A stretch of 64,000 nucleotides of DNA, from the NCBI RefSeq assembly GCF_017876165.1, contig NZ_JAGINQ010000004.1, forward strand, positions 124,001 to 188,000. Reading direction: 5' to 3'. The first letter of the stretch is position 1. Each line of letters opens with the position of its first letter. Both the position numbers and the translations under genes were made by a program. The stretch is from Azospirillum soli. GTDB lineage: Bacteria > Pseudomonadota > Alphaproteobacteria > Azospirillales > Azospirillaceae. The notes beneath the pieces are model-generated. The model made no database searches, was not told the DNA's origin, and saw only the letters and a list, made by a program, of their open reading frames with translations. Below, in pieces: positions 58,786 to 64,000 of this stretch.

Positions 58786-60853
58786 TGGTACCGGTCCTCT
58801 CCTGAGCGGCCTCGGCGCCGGGGTTGACGAGCGTCTCCGTGCAGCGGGCCATCGTCACCGAGGCGCGGCTGATCGGGTCGGTCATGTAGAAGTTCGCGAC
58901 CGGCGACACGAAGGGCGCCGGGTCCAGCGCGCCGACGGTGCCGAACGGCGCCCAGGCGGCCGGAGTGACCGAGCCGATCTTCGCGAAGATCGGGTTCACC
59001 GCGACGAGGCGCTGACGCAGCTGGGTCAGGCTGTCGTACGGCAGCTTGTGGCCGAGCTGTTCGGACAGCGCGCGCAGGATCTTCCAGTCCTCCCGCGCCT
59101 CGCCGGGCGGGAAGGTGGCGAGCCGCGCCAGCTGCGGACGGCCTTCGGTGTTGACGTAGATCGCGTTCTTTTCGGTGTAGGCGGCACCCGGCAGGATGAC
59201 GTCGGCGCGGTGCGCGCCCTTGTCGCCGTGATGGCCCTGGTAGATGACGAACGCCTTGCCGAGCTTGGCGGTGTCGATCTCGTCGGCGCCCAACAGATAG
59301 ACGACGTCGATTTCGCCCTTCCCTGCCCCGTCCAGGATGCCGGCGACGTCGCGCCCGCCCTGGCTCGGCAGGAAGCCAATCTCCAGACCACCGACGCGGG
59401 ACGCGGCGCTGTGCAGGACGTTGAAGCCGTTCCAGCTGTCCTGAACGACGTTGTAGGCCTCGGCGATCTTGCGCGCCGCCGCCTGAACGGCGATGCCGTC
59501 CTTGCGCGTGAAGGCGGCCGCGCCGACGATGATCATCGGGTTCTTGGCGCCCTTCAGCACGTCGGCGAAGGCATGGCTGCCGTCGGCCAACTGCGACAGG
59601 ACGTCCGTCCCCGTGCCGAGATGAGTGTACGGGTAGGTCAGCGGCTTCGCCTCGCCGACGACCGCGACCTTCAGGCCACCCATCAGGTAGCGCTTGCGGA
59701 TGCGGGCGTTGACGATCGTGCCTTCCCAGCGCGGGTTGGTGCCGACCAGCAGGATCACGTCGGCCCGCTCGATCCCGGCGATGCCGGAGTTGAACAGGTA
59801 GCCGGCGCGCGCCGAGGTGTCGAACACCGCGCCGTCCTGGCGGCAGTCGATGTTGGCCGAACCAAGGCCAGCCATCAGCTCCTTGAGCGCCAGCATGGAC
59901 TCGACGTCCACGAGGTCGCCGGCGATGGCGGCGATGCGGTTGCCCGCCACGCCCTTCACCTTAGCGGCGATGGCCTGGAAGGCCTCGCCCCAGGTTGCGG
60001 GCTGCAGCTTGCCGTCCTTGCGGACGTAGGGGCGGTCCAGACGCTGGCGCTTCAACCCGTCATAGGCGAAGCGCGTCTTATCCGAAATCCACTCCTCGTT
60101 AATATCCTCGTTGACGCGCGGCAGGACGCGCATCACCTCGGGGCCACGGGTGTCCACGCGGATGTTCGAGCCAACGGCGTCCATGACGTCGATGGTCTCG
60201 GTCTTGCGCAGCTCCCACGGACGCGCCGTGAAGGCGTAGGGCTTGGACAGCAGCGCACCGACCGGGCAGACGTCAGCAAGGTTGCCCGACAGCTCCGACC
60301 CGATGGCCTTCTCGACGAAGGTCGTGATTTCCATGTGCTCGCCGCGGTTCACCGCGCCGAGGTCCGGCACGCCGGCGATCTCGTTGATGAAGCGGATGCA
60401 GCGCGTGCAGTGGATGCAGCGCGTCATCTCGGTCCGGATCAACGGACCCATGTACTTGTCCTTGACCGCGCGCTTGTTCTCGCCGTAGCGGCCACGGTCG
60501 AAGCCATAGGCCATGGCCTGGTCCTGCAGGTCGCACTCGCCGCCCTGGTCGCAGATCGGGCAATCCAGCGGGTGGTTGATCAGCAGGAATTCCATGACGC
60601 CCTTGCGGGCCTTGTGGACCAGATCGGTGTTGGTCTTGACGACCATACCGTCGCCGCAGGGCATGGCGCAGGCGGCCACCGGCTTCGGCGCCCGCTCCAT
60701 TTCCACGAGGCACATGCGGCAGTTGGCCGGCACGCTGAGGCGCTCGTGGTAGCAGAAGCGCGGGATCTCGATGCCCAGCTGTTCGCAGGCCTGCAGGATC
60801 GAGGTGCCCGGCTCGACTTCGATCTCGATCCCGTCGATGGTGAGTTTCGGCAT
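58778..60853 (-). CDS. nuoG: NADH-quinone oxidoreductase subunit G
   Basis: Electron-wire subunit of the peripheral arm, 691 aa. N-terminal [2Fe-2S] ligands Cys34, 45, 48 and 62, an [17 protein letters not shown] segment, and a 4Fe-4S motif with [10 protein letters not shown]. The rest is a molybdopterin-oxidoreductase-like domain without cofactor. ATG 60853 gives [18 protein letters not shown], the normal start; a longer in-frame reading to 61117 lies inside nuoF and is discarded. Confidence 0.97.
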   Translation of the reverse strand: MPKLTIDGIEIEVEPGTSILQACEQLGIEIPRFCYHERLSVPANCRMCLVEMERAPKPVAACAMPCGDGMVVKTNTDLVHKARKGVMEFLLINHPLDCPICDQGGECDLQDQAMAYGFDRGRYGENKRAVKDKYMGPLIRTEMTRCIHCTRCIRFINEIAGVPDLGAVNRGEHMEITTFVEKAIGSELSGNLADVCPVGALLSKPYAFTARPWELRKTETIDVMDAVGSNIRVDTRGPEVMRVLPRVNEDINEEWISDKTRFAYDGLKRQRLDRPYVRKDGKLQPATWGEAFQAIAAKVKGVAGNRIAAIAGDLVDVESMLALKELMAGLGSANIDCRQDGAVFDTSARAGYLFNSGIAGIERADVILLVGTNPRWEGTIVNARIRKRYLMGGLKVAVVGEAKPLTYPYTHLGTGTDVLSQLADGSHAFADVLKGAKNPMIIVGAAAFTRKDGIAVQAAARKIAEAYNVVQDSWNGFNVLHSAASRVGGLEIGFLPSQGGRDVAGILDGAGKGEIDVVYLLGADEIDTAKLGKAFVIYQGHHGDKGAHRADVILPGAAYTEKNAIYVNTEGRPQLARLATFPPGEAREDWKILRALSEQLGHKLPYDSLTQLRQRLVAVNPIFAKIGSVTPAAWAPFGTVGALDPAPFVSPVANFYMTDPISRASVTMARCTETLVNPGAEAAQERTGTNG

Positions 60854-60867
60854 GGGAACCGGGCTCC

Positions 60868-62160
<1,293 letters not shown>

Positions 62161-62170
62161 CGCATCCCCC

Positions 62171-62794
62171 TCAATCGGCCTGGGTGTCGGTGGTGAACGC
62201 CTTCAGAGTCGTCGGACCGCCCACCGGTTCGGAGGACTGCCGGCCGATCTGAGAGCCATGCTTGGGGATCTCGCCGCGCTTCAGCGCGTCGATGATCTTC
62301 TCCATGTGCTCCGAGCTGACGTCTTCATAATAGTCGTCGCCGATCTGAACGACCGGCGCATTGACGCAGGCGCCCGAGCACTCGACCTCGCGCAGCGTGA
62401 ACTGGCCGTCGTCGGTGGTCTCGCCGACCGAGATGCCCAGCTTCTTCTCGCAGGTGTGCACGATGTCGTCCGACCCGCGCAGCCAGCACGGCGTGGTCGT
62501 GCAGACCTGGATGACGTGCTTACCGACCGGGGTCTTGTTGTACATCGTGTAGAAGGTCGCGACCTCGTACACGCGGATGCGCGGCATCGACAGCAGGTCG
62601 GCGACGGCGTCCATGGCCGCGCGCGGCAGCCAGCCGGCGTTCTGACGCTGCGCCAGATCCAGCAGCGGCATGCAGGCGCTGGCCTGCTTGCCTTCCGGGT
62701 ACTTGGCGATGATCTGCTTCGCCCGCTCCAGGTTTTCCGGAGTGAAGGTGAAGGACGCCGGCTCCATGGCCGGGTCGTGAGCCGGGGCGCTCAT
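62171..62794 (-). CDS. nuoE: NADH-quinone oxidoreductase subunit E
   Basis: 207 aa [2Fe-2S] subunit (cluster N1a). Ligands Cys98 and Cys103 in [11 protein letters not shown], and Cys139 and Cys143 in [10 protein letters not shown]. The last 40 residues ([17 protein letters not shown]) form a tail beyond the usual fold, seen in alphaproteobacterial and mitochondrial homologues. ATG 62794 overlaps the nuoD stop (ATGA). Confidence 0.97.
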   Translation of the reverse strand: MSAPAHDPAMEPASFTFTPENLERAKQIIAKYPEGKQASACMPLLDLAQRQNAGWLPRAAMDAVADLLSMPRIRVYEVATFYTMYNKTPVGKHVIQVCTTTPCWLRGSDDIVHTCEKKLGISVGETTDDGQFTLREVECSGACVNAPVVQIGDDYYEDVSSEHMEKIIDALKRGEIPKHGSQIGRQSSEPVGGPTTLKAFTTDTQAD

Positions 62795-64000
62795 CGGTCA
62801 ATCTCTCCGAACACGATGTCCATCGACGCGATGTTGGCCACCGCGTCGGCCAGCATGTGGCCCTTCGACATGAAATCCAGGCCCTGCAGATGGGCGAAGC
62901 CCGGCGCGCGAATCTTGCACCGGTACGGCTTATTGGTGCCGTCGGACACCAGATACACGCCGAACTCGCCCTTCGGCGCCTCGATGGCGGTGTAGGTCTC
63001 GCCGGCCGGGACGTGGAAGCCCTCGGTGAAGAGCTTGAAGTGGTGGATGAGCGCTTCCATCGAGCGCTTCATCTCGCCGCGCGGCGGCGGGGAGACCTTG
63101 CGGTCCTCGACGCGCACCGGACCGTCCGGCAGTTCCTTCAGGACCTGGCGGATGATGCGATTCGACTGGCGCATCTCCTCCATGCGGACGAGATAGCGCG
63201 CCCAGCAGTCGCCGGTCAGGCCGACGGGCACGTCGAAGTCCATGCGGTCGTAGACCTCATAGGGCTGCGACTTGCGCAGATCCCAGGCGACGCCCGAACC
63301 GCGCAGCATCGGGCCGGTGAAGCCCCAGTCGAACGCCTCTTCCTTCGTCACGATGCCGATGTCGACCGTGCGCTGCTTGAAGATCCGGTTCTCGGTCAGC
63401 AGGTTGTCGATGTCGTCGCAGAACTTCGGGAATCGCTCGGTGAACTCCCAGATGTCGTCCACGAGGCCGGCCGGCAGGTCCCAAGCGACGCCGCCCGGAC
63501 GGAAGTAGTTGGCGTGCAGGCGAGCGCCGGAGACGCGCTCGTAGAACTCCATGAGGATTTCGCGTTCCTCAAAGCCCCACAAAGCCGGCGTGATCGCGCC
63601 GACGTCGAGAGCGCCGGTCGTGATCGACAGGATATGGTTGAGGATGCGCGTGATCTCGGAGAACAGCACGCGGATGTACTGGGCGCGCAGCGGCGCCTTG
63701 ATCTGCAGCAGGTTCTCGATGCCGAGCACAAAGGCGTGCTCCATGCACATCGGGCTGACGTAATCCAGGCGGTCGAAATAGGGGATCGCCTGGATGTAGG
63801 TCTTGTACTCGATCAGCTTTTCGGTGCCCCGGTGCAGCAGGCCGATGTGCGGATCGCAGCGTTCGACCACCTCGCCGTTCAGCTCCATCACCAGGCGCAG
63901 CACGCCGTGGGCCGCAGGGTGCTGCGGCCCGAAGTTCATGGTGTAGGGCTTGATCTGGGTCTTGCCGCCGGCCTGACCGGCGGAGGGATGTGCGGACGTG
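62791..64000 (-). CDS. nuoD: NADH-quinone oxidoreductase subunit D (5' end outside window)
   Basis: 49-kDa-type subunit forming the quinone site. Reading continues open beyond 63939 to the window edge, giving upstream residues [20 protein letters not shown], as in typical NuoD ([13 protein letters not shown]...); the true start is therefore outside the window. Internal [43 protein letters not shown] and the ending VFGEIDR are typical. It is separate from NuoC, not a NuoCD fusion, judging from the N-terminus. Confidence 0.97.
   Translation of the reverse strand, partial: TSAHPSAGQAGGKTQIKPYTMNFGPQHPAAHGVLRLVMELNGEVVERCDPHIGLLHRGTEKLIEYKTYIQAIPYFDRLDYVSPMCMEHAFVLGIENLLQIKAPLRAQYIRVLFSEITRILNHILSITTGALDVGAITPALWGFEEREILMEFYERVSGARLHANYFRPGGVAWDLPAGLVDDIWEFTERFPKFCDDIDNLLTENRIFKQRTVDIGIVTKEEAFDWGFTGPMLRGSGVAWDLRKSQPYEVYDRMDFDVPVGLTGDCWARYLVRMEEMRQSNRIIRQVLKELPDGPVRVEDRKVSPPPRGEMKRSMEALIHHFKLFTEGFHVPAGETYTAIEAPKGEFGVYLVSDGTNKPYRCKIRAPGFAHLQGLDFMSKGHMLADAVANIASMDIVFGEIDR

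Overview
This window is a GC-rich chromosomal segment of an alphaproteobacterium, most likely Azospirillum or a close relative (Rhodospirillales, Azospirillaceae). The grounds are the linkage ppiD-trpE / trpGDC-moaC-moeA-lexA-comEC-gltX-gltA, the rpsB-to-lpxB envelope block, the nuo operon followed by birA-coaX-rnj-mce-DUF1467, and a LexA box of the alphaproteobacterial GAAC-N7-GAAC type. The species is inferred, not proven. Almost everything is core housekeeping DNA. I see no tRNA or rRNA gene, CRISPR array, transposase, integrase or prophage.

Region 1 (1-18.0 kb, mostly + strand): partial tpiA diverges from ppiD-trpE. A block of four unrelated genes (membrane protein, HMA metal chaperone, divergent polysaccharide deacetylase, small secreted protein), opened by a large imperfect palindrome, separates trpE from trpG-trpD-trpC. 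The trp genes run into a GNAT acetyltransferase, moaC and moeA (molybdenum cofactor) with ATGA-type overlaps. Then come self-regulated lexA, convergent comEC, gltX, and gltA with a good promoter and a possible small membrane ORF at its 3' end.

Region 2 (18.0-33.4 kb, mostly - strand): a GST and a GNAT gene diverge. Read in transcription order, a long minus-strand array follows: rpsB, tsf, pyrH, frr, uppS, cdsA, dxr, rseP, bamA, skp/ompH, fabZ, lpxA, lpxI, lpxB, gloA. It links translation, isoprenoid and phospholipid precursors, outer-membrane protein assembly and lipid A synthesis. A strong promoter, a structured rpsB leader and an intrinsic terminator between rpsB and tsf are visible. lpxD is missing from its usual place.

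Region 3 (33.6-46.1 kb): an uncharacterised membrane-anchored SGNH/GDSL-like protein, dnaE, a lipoprotein, an EamA transporter, a Tat-exported dienelactone-hydrolase-like protein, lolD with one LolC/E-type permease, proS, and two uncharacterised proteins. A 405-bp low-information gap follows (46117-46521).

Region 4 (46.5-64.0 kb, all - strand): in transcription order nuoD (partial), E, F, G, H, I, J, K, L, M, N (respiratory complex I), then birA, coaX, rnj, mce, a DUF1467 protein and a tag-like DNA glycosylase, many joined by 4-base start/stop overlaps. NuoL carries an unusual histidine-rich loop. The most interesting leads are modest: the SGNH protein with a palindromic upstream site, the His-rich NuoL loop, the uncharacterised pair at 44.8-46.1 kb, the missing lpxD, and the trp-operon split marked by a palindromic repeat. 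No clearly new multi-gene system is evident.
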